NCBI GenBank assembly: GCA_019420945.1
Contig: JAHZGF010000064.1
Coordinates: forward strand, 17,973 to 59,437
Direction: 5' to 3'
DNA: 41,465 nucleotides
DNA from: Clostridiales bacterium
GTDB lineage: Bacteria; Bacillota; Clostridia; Oscillospirales; Oscillospiraceae
Both the position numbers and the translations under genes were made by a program. Shown piece by piece: positions 8,466 through 15,913 of the stretch (its first letter is position 1; every line of letters begins with the position of its first letter). Under the pieces are notes generated by a model. It was given only the letters and a program-made list of their open reading frames with translations, was not told the origin of the DNA and made no database searches.

Positions 8466-10297
8466 CAGCGACCACCTGCCGATCCGAAGAGTTTCTCCTT
8501 GTAGGACGGAGCATGAACCTCCAGCAGGTATCGCTCATTGCCGCACTTATACAGGCAGACGCCCCTCTGAGGAAACTTGATGAGGTTGTATTCCGACTCC
8601 TCCAGCTGAAGCATATCCATGTAGGATCGCTTGTCGATGGAGCCGGCGTTGAACAGGAACTGGTGGGGCGGGATGCTGAACAGGGGCTTTGTCATCTCAC
8701 GGACGCCTTCCTGGTCAAAGTCCTCCAGATTCTGACTGGCCAGAAGCATGGCGGATTCTTTCTTTCGCACACGCTTCAGGCAGTTGCGGATGTACTCGAT
8801 AGCAGTGGGGTTGGACAGCCAGATATACAGCTCGTCCAGAGCCGCCACGGTATTGCCCACGGTCAGAAGCTTGTCGGACATGAAGGACAGCACATTGAAG
8901 AGCATGGCGTTGCGGACATTCTTGGCGGCACTGAGCATCCTTTTCACGCCGAACACCAGAAAGCGGCTGGAGGTGATGTTGGTGTGTCCGTTGAAGAACT
9001 GGGCGTCGGCCCCCTTGCACATGGAGTGCAGGCCAAGCAGCACCTCCTGCAGGAGCTTTTCAGTATAGAGCTGGTGCTGACCGGCATCGTAGTTTTTGAA
9101 TTCCTGCTCGATGAGGTCGTACAGATCGGAGAGAATGGGATAGTCCTCCGGACGCATCCGGCTGAAGTTGGTGCGCTCGGTGATGCCAAACTTCTGATAC
9201 AGCTTGGACAGCATGATCTCAATGGTATCGATATGCGCGTCGCTGAAATCCTTATAGGCCCGGAAGAAGTCCTTCAGGAAGGAGATGTGCTGGGCCAGCA
9301 GGGTGCTTTTGCGAAAGGCCTCCGGCGCGTCGGTGGCATTGGGATCGCCGCCGTCATCCCAGCACTTGGGTTCCAGCACATTGATGATGTACTGTCCGGC
9401 CATGAGGTCGGCGAAGCAGCCGCCCACCGCCTCGCACATCTCCTGCTGTTCGTGTTCGGCGTCCAGGGAAATGATGGACTTGCCGGACTCCAACAGGTTC
9501 AGGATAAGCAGCTGCATGAGGGAGGATTTGCCCTGACCGGAGTTGCCCAGGATCAGGATGTTGGCGGAGGTCTTATCCTCGTCCCGCTGGTCGAAGTCCA
9601 CCAGAATGTTGCTGCCGTATTTGTCTTTGCCAATGTAGAAGCCCTTGGGGTCCAGTTTGCCGGAGTAGTTGAAGGGATAGAGATTTGCCACGCTGGAGGC
9701 GGGCAGCACCCGTTCAAACTGGACGCCGAAGGCATTGTGACCGCTGGGATTGACACAGCGGAAGCCCTGCTGCTGGCGGAGCAGGAGCTTGTCGACATTC
9801 AGCTTGCTCCGTACCAGCTCCGTCAGCACATCGGTCTGGAGCAGCTTGAGGGTGTTGTAGTCCGAGGCGGTCAGCTCGATATAGACCGCACAGTGGAGCA
9901 GCGGCTCACGGTTGCGGTGCATGGCGGCCACCAGGGTCGCCACATCCTGCAGGTTGCTCTCGGCGGTGACCGTCTGCTGCAGGTCATTGGTGTTGGAACT
10001 GTTCATGCGGTTTTTGTTGGCTGCGTTCTGGATGATTCGCTTTTCCTCTGCGGGCGTGACCTGCCGGGTGTAGATCCGCAGGGTGATGCCGTCCTTTTCT
10101 CCCAGGTGGCGGAGGATGGCCTGCTCGTCCGTGCTGGTGGGGTATTCCCGAAGGGCCCAGACGCAGCGGTAGGTGTTGCCGCAGATGAAGTGGTCCGGCA
10201 TGAAGCTGACCACTGAGGGAGCGATCATGTCCAGGAAGGACTTGATGTTCGCCTCCTCACGGCCCTGAGGTGCGGGGTTTACTCGTTTCTTTGCCAT
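8465..10297 (-). CDS. virB4: VirB4-type secretion ATPase
   Basis: The conserved energising ATPase of type IV secretion, at the cytoplasmic face of the channel. From the chosen start it is 610 residues with Walker A GNSGQGKS at 251-258 and Walker B ending ALDE at about 489. The N-terminal 230 residues are the CagE/TrbE-like region. The frame is open upstream, but GGGAGG lies 6-8 bases before the ATG at 10297, and the longer version would overlap the neighbouring gene. It is flanked by the small VirB4-partner gene and the wall hydrolase, the usual order in Gram-positive systems. Confidence 0.93.
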   Translation of the reverse strand: MAKKRVNPAPQGREEANIKSFLDMIAPSVVSFMPDHFICGNTYRCVWALREYPTSTDEQAILRHLGEKDGITLRIYTRQVTPAEEKRIIQNAANKNRMNSSNTNDLQQTVTAESNLQDVATLVAAMHRNREPLLHCAVYIELTASDYNTLKLLQTDVLTELVRSKLNVDKLLLRQQQGFRCVNPSGHNAFGVQFERVLPASSVANLYPFNYSGKLDPKGFYIGKDKYGSNILVDFDQRDEDKTSANILILGNSGQGKSSLMQLLILNLLESGKSIISLDAEHEQQEMCEAVGGCFADLMAGQYIINVLEPKCWDDGGDPNATDAPEAFRKSTLLAQHISFLKDFFRAYKDFSDAHIDTIEIMLSKLYQKFGITERTNFSRMRPEDYPILSDLYDLIEQEFKNYDAGQHQLYTEKLLQEVLLGLHSMCKGADAQFFNGHTNITSSRFLVFGVKRMLSAAKNVRNAMLFNVLSFMSDKLLTVGNTVAALDELYIWLSNPTAIEYIRNCLKRVRKKESAMLLASQNLEDFDQEGVREMTKPLFSIPPHQFLFNAGSIDKRSYMDMLQLEESEYNLIKFPQRGVCLYKCGNERYLLEVHAPSYKEKLFGSAGGR

Positions 10298-10310
10298 GGA
10301 ATTCCTCCCT

Positions 10311-10892
10311 TTATTCGCCCACAATGACCCAGCGGTCACCGTCGTAGTCCTCGTACTGCTCGGTGGTCACATTCTGCTCGAAGTAGACGCCCAGCATCCG
10401 TTTGAGATCCTGCTCGGCGGCCCGGCGGGTGGTGAATCCGTTGTCATTGATGCTCTGCTCGATGCGGCTGAGGTACGGAAACACATCCGTATCCTTTTCC
10501 TTCCGCAGCCGGATGATGATATAAAACTCCCGGCTGGAGGCCATCAGCACCTGAATGCGGTCCAGGTGTGTGCTGTCCTGCTCCAGAAGCCTGCGTATGG
10601 CAGGGAGCTCCTCGCAGGTCTGCCGTTCCTGATAGAAGGTCTTGTTCCGTTCAAAGGACTCCTTGGAGTTGAGCGCCAGCATCTCGATCTCGGCCTGTCC
10701 CTTGACCACATTCAGCAGAGCGTAGATTCTGGCGCTGATGCTGGAGTCCGGCAGGACGCTGATGTTGGTGGGCTTGATGATGAAGAATACCAGGTCGCCC
10801 ATGCGGGTGGCGATGCAGTAGTCTTTGACGCTGTCGATCCCCATGAGCTGCCGGGTAGACTGGGCCGACTTATCTTTTTTCTTTCTGCTCAT
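10311..10892 (-). CDS. Conserved transfer protein upstream of VirB4
   Basis: A 193-residue cytoplasmic-looking protein with a basic N-terminus (MSRKKKDK) and no membrane segment. It contains a VFFIIKPTNISVLP strand region and ends in an acidic YEDYDGDRW stretch. A gene of this size sits between the PrgI-like and VirB4 genes in many Firmicute conjugative elements and may complement the N-terminal part of VirB4. I cannot name the family. It overlaps the gene upstream by 4 bases, and AAGGAGG precedes the start. Confidence 0.7.
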   Translation of the reverse strand: MSRKKKDKSAQSTRQLMGIDSVKDYCIATRMGDLVFFIIKPTNISVLPDSSISARIYALLNVVKGQAEIEMLALNSKESFERNKTFYQERQTCEELPAIRRLLEQDSTHLDRIQVLMASSREFYIIIRLRKEKDTDVFPYLSRIEQSINDNGFTTRRAAEQDLKRMLGVYFEQNVTTEQYEDYDGDRWVIVGE

Positions 10893-11290
10893 ACTGTGAT
10901 CCCTCCTTTGGAAAAGAGCGCCGGAAACAGGCCGGTGCAGCGGATGGTGACGCGGCAGGTCACCGTCTTGGGGTGCTGGCGGAACCAGTATTTTGCCCGG
11001 ACATTTCTCGCACCATCGCAGCGGGAGCTTTCACACAGGCGTCCGCCCACATAGCTTTTCAGAAGGGCCCGCAGACTGCGGAAGCCGTGATAATATCTGC
11101 CGTCCTCACTGCGGCAGCACCACTTGTTTTGGGACTCGTGCCAGAAATACGCATTGTCACACTCCCAGCGTCTGCGTTTCCGGCTCCACCGAAGGGTCAG
11201 CGAAGCAGACAGATCTTTTTCTTCGTATCCTTCGGTTTCCTCAAAAGAGAAAGGAGGCGCCGTACCGAACATGGTTTCGTCATAGCTCAT
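10889..11290 (-). CDS. Hypothetical basic protein in the type IV secretion operon
   Basis: A 133-residue basic protein, rich in Arg, Trp and Cys (WSRKRRRWEC, NKWCCRSEDG, CESSRCDGAR). I do not recognise it. The Cys pairs could bind metal. The chosen ATG at 11290 follows GGAG by 8 bases and begins one base after the stop of the PrgI-like gene; a longer start at 11308 is less well supported. It is tightly packed between transfer genes, so a channel or regulatory role is likely but unproven. Confidence 0.6.
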   Translation of the reverse strand: MSYDETMFGTAPPFSFEETEGYEEKDLSASLTLRWSRKRRRWECDNAYFWHESQNKWCCRSEDGRYYHGFRSLRALLKSYVGGRLCESSRCDGARNVRAKYWFRQHPKTVTCRVTIRCTGLFPALFSKGGITV

Positions 11291-11291
11291 A

Positions 11292-11549
11292 TCACATTCT
11301 CCATTCATAAAATTGCTGTCTGGTGATCAGGAAGGCCACCGCATACCGGATAAAGTCCAGAATGCTGGTGCCGTCAAACCGGATGCTGAGGAAGGCGTAG
11401 ACCGCCGTCAGCACCAGCGGAATAAAAATTCCGGTCTGGGTCAGCGCCAGGACGGAGAGCAAAAGCCCTACGCCGATGACGCCCACATCCTTGAGTTCCC
11501 AAAGCCACAGCATTGCTTTGGCGGTCAGGTTATCGGGATAGATGTACAG
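11292..11549 (-). CDS. PrgI/VirB3-like membrane protein, probable CTG start
   Basis: A short inner-membrane channel component with two hydrophobic segments (about 22-39 and 43-56 of the 85-residue form). The first ATG in frame would cut off YIYPDNL, a stretch I recall as the normal N-terminus of this family. The only suitable upstream codon after an in-frame TGA is CTG at 11549, and a strong GGAGGTGA lies 6 bases before it. I therefore annotate a CTG start. It lies right behind the terminator at 11565-11595 and heads the PrgI-VirB4 gene set. Confidence 0.75.
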   Translation of the reverse strand: MYIYPDNLTAKAMLWLWELKDVGVIGVGLLLSVLALTQTGIFIPLVLTAVYAFLSIRFDGTSILDFIRYAVAFLITRQQFYEWRM

Positions 11550-11564
11550 GATAGTTCACCTCCA

Positions 11565-11595
11565 AGAAAAAAGCCGCCGGGGTTCATTCCCCGGC
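11565..11595 (-). terminator. Intrinsic terminator or attenuator before the channel genes
   Basis: On the minus strand, GCCGGGG and CCCCGGC (6-base loop) are followed by GGCTTTTTTC. It lies between the tandem ribbon-helix-helix gene and the PrgI-like gene, whose ribosome binding site begins immediately after the T-run. It could limit how much of the transcript enters the PrgI-VirB4 genes. Confidence 0.8.
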
Positions 11596-11609
11596 GTCCA
11601 TGCGGTATC

Positions 11610-11945
11610 TCATTCGTTGGTCGTTTCCTCGGTCTGGTTCTGCGCCTCATATTCGGCCAGCGCCTGTTCGATGAGTCCGATGACGAACTCCTTCTGGCTG
11701 ATCTTCCGGCCGCGCTTCTTTTCGGCGGCGATGAAGTTCTTCAGCCGCTGATCCAGTTCCTCAGAGATTTGGAATGCCAAGGTTTTGGTTGCTGCCATGA
11801 TCGTTTTTCCTCCTTCGAAGTGTTCTTTGAGTACCAGTTCCACATATTCTCCCAAGGTGCTCAGCGCCAGCTGCTCTTTCTCCGCAATGACCTTGGCGTG
11901 GAGGTCTGCGGGAATCATTGCACAGAGATTCTTTTTCGCATTCAT
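11610..11945 (-). CDS. Tandem ribbon-helix-helix protein, likely regulator
   Basis: A 111-residue protein with two similar halves. The first (about 2-40) runs KKNLCAMIPADLHAKV with a helix ending EYVELVLKEHF. The second (about 52-100) runs TKTLAFQISEELDQRL and then SQKEFVIGLIEQAL. Each looks like a strand-helix-helix DNA-binding unit, so one chain could form an intramolecular dimer. The frame extends upstream without a ribosome binding site; AAAGGAG precedes the ATG at 11945. A 117-base gap lies upstream and a terminator lies just downstream, so it may be transcribed or controlled separately from the channel genes. Confidence 0.72.
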   Translation of the reverse strand: MNAKKNLCAMIPADLHAKVIAEKEQLALSTLGEYVELVLKEHFEGGKTIMAATKTLAFQISEELDQRLKNFIAAEKKRGRKISQKEFVIGLIEQALAEYEAQNQTEETTNE

Positions 11946-12062
11946 GGAGCGTTCTCCTTTCTGTATTTTGCAGGCAAAGCATACTGCACCCAAGGACAAA
12001 TAGCTATTCACACAACCCAACAAAGAAGCAAGCGTAAACGAAGCAGAAGCAACAAGGCACAT

Positions 12063-13685
12063 TCAGCTTGCCAGAAGCACCAGCGAAATGCCATGGAGAA
12101 CATAGTCCACGCACGGAATGGCAACGGAATTGCCCAGTGCTTTGTAGCGGGCTGAGTCCGAGGCGCCGGGGATGGCTGTCCAATTGTCCGGGAAGCCCTG
12201 AAGGCGCTCACACTCCAGTGGGGTCAGCCTGCGAATCAGCTTTGGCCGGCCTGTCCCTTGCAGCACAAGATCTGTGGCATCCTTATGCTGACGGGCACTC
12301 TGGGTGCTGACCACCTCGCCGTCCTTGAACACATCCACCCGCTGCCTGCTGAATACCGCATGGTGGTCGGTTGCGGTCAAGGTATAGGCGATGTCCTGCT
12401 GATAGCCGATGCCGTTCCCACCGTTTTTGGGTTGCCTGTCGATGGCGTTGCCGGTGATGCAGAATACCGGTTCCTGCTCTACCAACGGCACATTGTTGCC
12501 GCCGGTACCGTACCGTGCGGACATGGTGGGAGCGACCCGATGCGGACCGGTGTAGCGGGAGTCGATGCCGTGGTTCTCATAGACCAGCGGCTGGTGTCCG
12601 TGTTCCTGGGCTCGGAGAGTCCCTGTCACATTTTCACTGCATTCCATGACGCTGCCGCCCTGGTCGTTGAGGCACAAAACCGATGGCATGCAGTTCCCGC
12701 CAGCGCTGCCCTTCAGCGTGGGGGCGAGTTCTTCGCCATAGCCGATGCCTCCGGCGGATGCTCCTGCACCGGCAGAGAAACCGGCAGTCAGGACGCAAGG
12801 GTAGCCCTGTCCGGCCTGACCGCCCCCTGCACTCAGGGATGTATGGCGCTCCGGCGTCAGGAAACAATCGCCGTTGCCCTTGGCCACTACACCTTCCGCA
12901 ATGAAGGTTTGCTGCTTCATTCCCGGTTGGGCGCCCAAGGCTCCGGCCACATCGTGCAGATCCCGGACTTCATCTCTCTGATTTGCCGCAAAGGCAATCG
13001 GCTGGAGCAGACCGTTTCGGCCTGTGGACATCCCGCAGTTTACGCCAAGCGTTGCCGCAACATCGCCGGTCAAATCGCCATTGTACCCATCAAAGCCTTC
13101 CACATCATCCTTGTCTGGCTGTGTGACAAAGGTCTGCATTTGCATATTGTTAGTGGCCATTAGGGCGCCGGACACTCCGTGCAGGTTGATACCTTCATCC
13201 CTCTGGTTGATATGGTACGCTTCCAACTTGGTGGCGTCGCCGTCCGGTGGAGCGACTCCAGATTGGATTTCCAGCGCCCGTTTGAGCTTCTTGGGGAGCT
13301 CTTTTCCTCGCTCAAGGGCCCGGCGCAGGATACCCAGGCAGGCTTTCGGGGTCAAATAGTATTTGTCCGGCGGATCGTCCTGCAAAATCTGCGACAAGGA
13401 AGATTCTTTTTCTTCTCTGGGGGACACCCCAGTATTGAGCGTCAAGGCATCGCCACGCCAGGGAGAAATCAGTTCCCAATACGATTCGCCCAGCAGATTC
13501 CCAGCGCCCGGTGTCAGGTCGAGGGACTGAAACACCACCGACTTTAATTCGGACGATCTCCTCGAGGACGATCCGGAAGTCCTCTCCTTTGGGAGTTCCG
13601 CTGGAGAAGGCTCCGGGAACATTCTCCCACACCATAAATCGAGGTCGTATATAGAGAGCTGTTCTGTTTCGTAATCGTTCTGCAT
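12063..13685 (-). CDS. C-terminal part of a cytosine methylase fused to a phage-type region, overlapping frame
   Basis: A 540-residue frame whose end carries methylase motifs IX-X: RRLTPLECERLQGFPDNW and YKALGNSVAIP. The long middle (about 180-470) is the variable, Gly-rich target-recognition insert with repeated NQRDE...LH..GAL units. The N-terminal 130 residues contain YLTPKACLGILRRALERGK, which resembles a phage protein family I recall. It overlaps the 13312-14115 gene for 374 bases in another frame. An excellent AAAGGAG (13693-13699) lies 7 bases before this ATG, so it is probably translated on its own. A working methylase would need both products, or a frameshift joining them. Confidence 0.75.
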   Translation of the reverse strand: MQNDYETEQLSIYDLDLWCGRMFPEPSPAELPKERTSGSSSRRSSELKSVVFQSLDLTPGAGNLLGESYWELISPWRGDALTLNTGVSPREEKESSLSQILQDDPPDKYYLTPKACLGILRRALERGKELPKKLKRALEIQSGVAPPDGDATKLEAYHINQRDEGINLHGVSGALMATNNMQMQTFVTQPDKDDVEGFDGYNGDLTGDVAATLGVNCGMSTGRNGLLQPIAFAANQRDEVRDLHDVAGALGAQPGMKQQTFIAEGVVAKGNGDCFLTPERHTSLSAGGGQAGQGYPCVLTAGFSAGAGASAGGIGYGEELAPTLKGSAGGNCMPSVLCLNDQGGSVMECSENVTGTLRAQEHGHQPLVYENHGIDSRYTGPHRVAPTMSARYGTGGNNVPLVEQEPVFCITGNAIDRQPKNGGNGIGYQQDIAYTLTATDHHAVFSRQRVDVFKDGEVVSTQSARQHKDATDLVLQGTGRPKLIRRLTPLECERLQGFPDNWTAIPGASDSARYKALGNSVAIPCVDYVLHGISLVLLAS

Positions 13686-14115
13686 TTCTCATCTCCTTTA
13701 CAAGTCTGACCTGTTCCATGAACAAGCCGGAGCGCGCGCCGGAGAGACCGGCGCGGTTTCCGGCCACAGACAAGTCCTGACAGGGAGAGCCGCCGCAGAT
13801 GATGTCCACCGGCGGCAGCTCCGCACCGTCAAGCTTTGTGATATCGCCTACATGGACCATATCGGGAAATCGAAGCCGGGTCACCTCTATCGGGAATGCT
13901 TCGATCTCGCTGGCCCACACAGGAACGATGCCGTTGTGAATGGCGGCCAGCGGGAATCCCCCGATCCCGTCAAACAGGCTGCCCATCGTCGGCGCAAGTT
14001 TCGCATCGTTCATTTCCGTGCGGACACGAAAATTCACTCGCTCCGCTGCGCCTCCTCTCCCCACACAAGCCGCGGTATCGGGCTTGTGCGGGGGCCCCAT
14101 GCTGTTTGTTCTCAT
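13312..14115 (-). CDS. DNA cytosine-5 methylase, catalytic N-terminal part
   Basis: Motif I GSLFDGIGGF (about 45-54), motif IV with catalytic Cys112 in GGSPCQDLS, the WENVPGAFSS motif VI, and QRRKRIFLVADF motif VIII are all present. Motifs IX and X are missing and lie in the overlapping frame that ends at 12063. The stop codon context is CCT TGA G; a +1 slip there would join the frames. The ATG at 14115 overlaps the upstream stop (ATGA), but homologues suggest a later start, perhaps GTG at 14037 or ATG at 14013. The first 34 codons coincide with a structured hairpin. The enzyme would protect the element from restriction. Confidence 0.82.
   Translation of the reverse strand: MRTNSMGPPHKPDTAACVGRGGAAERVNFRVRTEMNDAKLAPTMGSLFDGIGGFPLAAIHNGIVPVWASEIEAFPIEVTRLRFPDMVHVGDITKLDGAELPPVDIICGGSPCQDLSVAGNRAGLSGARSGLFMEQVRLVKEMRNAERLRNRTALYIRPRFMVWENVPGAFSSGTPKGEDFRIVLEEIVRIKVGGVSVPRPDTGRWESAGRIVLGTDFSLAWRCLDAQYWGVPQRRKRIFLVADFAGRSAGQILFDPESLPGYPAPGP
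14013..14097 (-). other. Structured RNA candidate: two hairpins at the methylase start
   Basis: On the minus strand, hairpin 1 pairs 13 bases (plus-strand arms 14059-14071 and 14081-14093) with a 9-base loop. It is followed by GGGGAGAGGAG. Hairpin 2 pairs TTTTCGTG with CACGGAAA around a TCCG tetraloop (14013-14032), abutting an ATG. Hairpin 1 has a sister at 31003-31037 in which stem bases differ but pairing is kept. It may control translation of the methylase or be a small mobile hairpin. Confidence 0.5.
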
Positions 14116-15023
14116 TTGGCTACCGCCTGAACGATGGTTCTTGTGGTGGAGACTGCGGCCTGGGCGGTGTAGACCGCAGACATGATGTTGGCTCTTGTGG
14201 TGGTATCCAGGCCAAAGGCTCCGGCGATACGGGGGATCTCACCGGCGGACAGCATCAGGCCAAGGCCCAGAAGCGCATTATCTTTAAACACCATCAATCC
14301 GGCTATCAATATGGTGGATTGCAGGAAAGCGGTCAGGCACAGGCCGATGATCTGCTTGCACCACTGGATGAAGCCGTCGGTATAGCCGCGGGGCACGCTG
14401 AACATATAGAGACTGCCTACCGCAATTTGAATCAGAAGGATACCGCCGCGCTTCAGGTTTGCAAAGAATACCTTGATCACCGCATAGGCCATCAGGATAA
14501 TACAGAACAGCAGCATGATCGGGCTGGTGATGGATGCAAACCCAAAGTATGAGCCGGATGTCATGCCTGTCAGGGAATCCACTCCGCTGAGCGTATCGAC
14601 AATCTCGGTCGCCACCTCGCCAATGGAGGTCCCATATCCGGTAATTCCGGCGGTGAGGCTGGCCTGCAGCGTGACAGAGAGTTCATAGAGCCGAACCGGC
14701 ACCACGGTAAACAGGCTTACCGCCATAAAGCCCTTGATGGCGTTGAGGGCGATCTCCTTGACATTTCCTCTGCCGGAGGAGTATTCAATGCCGCATTCAA
14801 AGCAGGCCACCACCAGGCCGGTGCCGTAGAGCGCCCAGGCCAGATAGGAGAAAAACAGTACCACGCTCTGCACCCAGCTCATCTCGAACAGCTCAACGCC
14901 CATGTTCCCCATCTCGGCAAAGAAGTTCCCGAGGAAGCCCATGACCTGGCCATAGATCCAGTCAACGATCTGTCCGAGGATGGTGTCGGCAACAAAATCC
15001 CAAATAAACAATGGTTCGCTCAC
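14112..15023 (-). CDS. VirB6/TrbL-like polytopic channel protein
   Basis: A roughly 300-residue membrane protein with about six hydrophobic segments. They include SVVLFFSYLAWALYGTGLVVA (about 53-73), MAVSLFTVVPV, SPIMLLFCIILMAYAVIKVFF, GILLIQIAVGSLYMFSV and IIGLCLTAFLQSTILIAGLMVF. This is typical of the TrbL/VirB6 inner-membrane channel of conjugation systems. The frame opens with GTG at 15023, but GAGGTGA is correctly spaced for TTG at 15008, giving MFIWDFVADT; either is possible. A stable hairpin lies just upstream (15039-15092). Its stop overlaps the methylase frame. Confidence 0.85.
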   Translation of the reverse strand: MSEPLFIWDFVADTILGQIVDWIYGQVMGFLGNFFAEMGNMGVELFEMSWVQSVVLFFSYLAWALYGTGLVVACFECGIEYSSGRGNVKEIALNAIKGFMAVSLFTVVPVRLYELSVTLQASLTAGITGYGTSIGEVATEIVDTLSGVDSLTGMTSGSYFGFASITSPIMLLFCIILMAYAVIKVFFANLKRGGILLIQIAVGSLYMFSVPRGYTDGFIQWCKQIIGLCLTAFLQSTILIAGLMVFKDNALLGLGLMLSAGEIPRIAGAFGLDTTTRANIMSAVYTAQAAVSTTRTIVQAVAK

Positions 15024-15038
15024 CTCTTTTCGGGGCGA

Positions 15039-15092
15039 GGCCGCACCAACTGCCTGGGATAAAGGGCCGGGGGCCGCACAGCTGGTACGGCC
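15039..15092 (-). other. Intercistronic hairpin upstream of the TrbL-like gene
   Basis: Plus-strand arms 15039-15052 (GGCCGCACCAACTG) and 15079-15092 (CAGCTGGTACGGCC) pair over 14 positions, with two G-U pairs in the minus-strand RNA. A smaller GGCC hairpin sits in the loop. No T-run follows. It could stabilise the message or adjust translation of the channel gene. Confidence 0.5.
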
Positions 15093-15106
15093 CCTGGGTC
15101 ACTTAC

Positions 15107-15532
15107 TTACATGGTCTGCTGCCACTGAGGGTCAGCCGTCTGGGTCTGCTCCTGAAATACCTCCAGGTAGTCGGAAACCGCCTCCGTGAGCTGCCGGTAG
15201 TCCCGGCTGTTGGGATGGTAGACATACCAGTCCGCTTTCCCGTAGTCATCCCAGATGTAGGGGGTGATCCCGTTTTTGAAGTTCGGGTTGTTGGTCTGCT
15301 TTTTCCCGAGGATGTCGGAAAGGTTCAGGAGCAGCGCATCCACCTGGCCTTCGTTCCGGTTCAGAATGGAGATGCGAAGGGCATGGTATTGATTTGCCAC
15401 AATTCCAGTGACGAACTGGATCTTTGCCCGGTTCAGCTCATTCAGACGCACATAGCAGGCCCGGCCTACATAAGTGGCATCAGGGTACTTCGGGGCAACG
15501 ATCCTGTGAAGCTCTTGCTCAAAAAAGTTCAT
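15107..15532 (-). CDS. Unknown small soluble protein with Met tail
   Basis: A 141-residue protein without signal or membrane segment. It begins MNFFEQELHRIVAPKYP and has a compact alpha/beta look, with GRACYVRLNELNRAKIQF and GITPYIWDDYGKADWYVY. I do not recognise it. It ends QWQQTM, almost the same as the relaxase end QQTM, although it lies among channel genes. A good GAGGAGG precedes the ATG. It might be a secreted substrate or chaperone rather than a channel part. Confidence 0.65.
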   Translation of the reverse strand: MNFFEQELHRIVAPKYPDATYVGRACYVRLNELNRAKIQFVTGIVANQYHALRISILNRNEGQVDALLLNLSDILGKKQTNNPNFKNGITPYIWDDYGKADWYVYHPNSRDYRQLTEAVSDYLEVFQEQTQTADPQWQQTM

Positions 15533-15541
15533 ATGCCCTCC

Positions 15542-15889
15542 TCAGATGCCCACGATGTCCCAGAGATACATGGGAGCCGTCAGAGTAAACACCAGGCAGG
15601 CAAAGAGGATGGCCGGAGCCGCCCACTCAAACTGACCGGACTTCCGATACTCGAAATAAGCGGTACCCAGCTTGGCAAAGAAGAACACCGCCAGGATCAG
15701 GTCAATGGCGGGAAACACCACGTTGTTGACCACAGTCTTGATCTGAGCGGATGCGGTGGTCCAGGTACTCTCCACGGCGCCGGCCACATCCCCGGTCCCT
15801 GCGGCAAAGGCCGTGGTTGCCGTCAGGCAGACCATAGCCAGCACCACGATCATCATAACAATCAGGCGTTTGCAGTTATATTTACGCAT
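15542..15889 (-). CDS. VirB2-like pilin/channel subunit (DUF3852 type)
   Basis: A 115-residue protein with a signal peptide (about 1-29, ending AFA-A), a short polar stretch and two hydrophobic segments (about 57-73 and 89-105) separated by a YFEYRKSGQF loop. This is the plan of VirB2/TrbC-type small pilins and of DUF3852. It would form part of the conjugative channel at the cell surface. GGAGG lies 7 bases before the ATG. It follows the large secreted protein gene by 24 bases. Confidence 0.8.
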   Translation of the reverse strand: MRKYNCKRLIVMMIVVLAMVCLTATTAFAAGTGDVAGAVESTWTTASAQIKTVVNNVVFPAIDLILAVFFFAKLGTAYFEYRKSGQFEWAAPAILFACLVFTLTAPMYLWDIVGI

Positions 15890-15913
15890 AGATGAACCTC
15901 CATTGTGAGTTTG

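Noticed and set aside
8441..10216. Long rightward frame (591 codons) opposite VirB4
   Set aside because: It is the antisense of a clear ATPase gene; high GC at third positions opens the opposite frame. The same holds for long rightward frames opposite the relaxase, secreted protein, TadA and Dam-type methylase.
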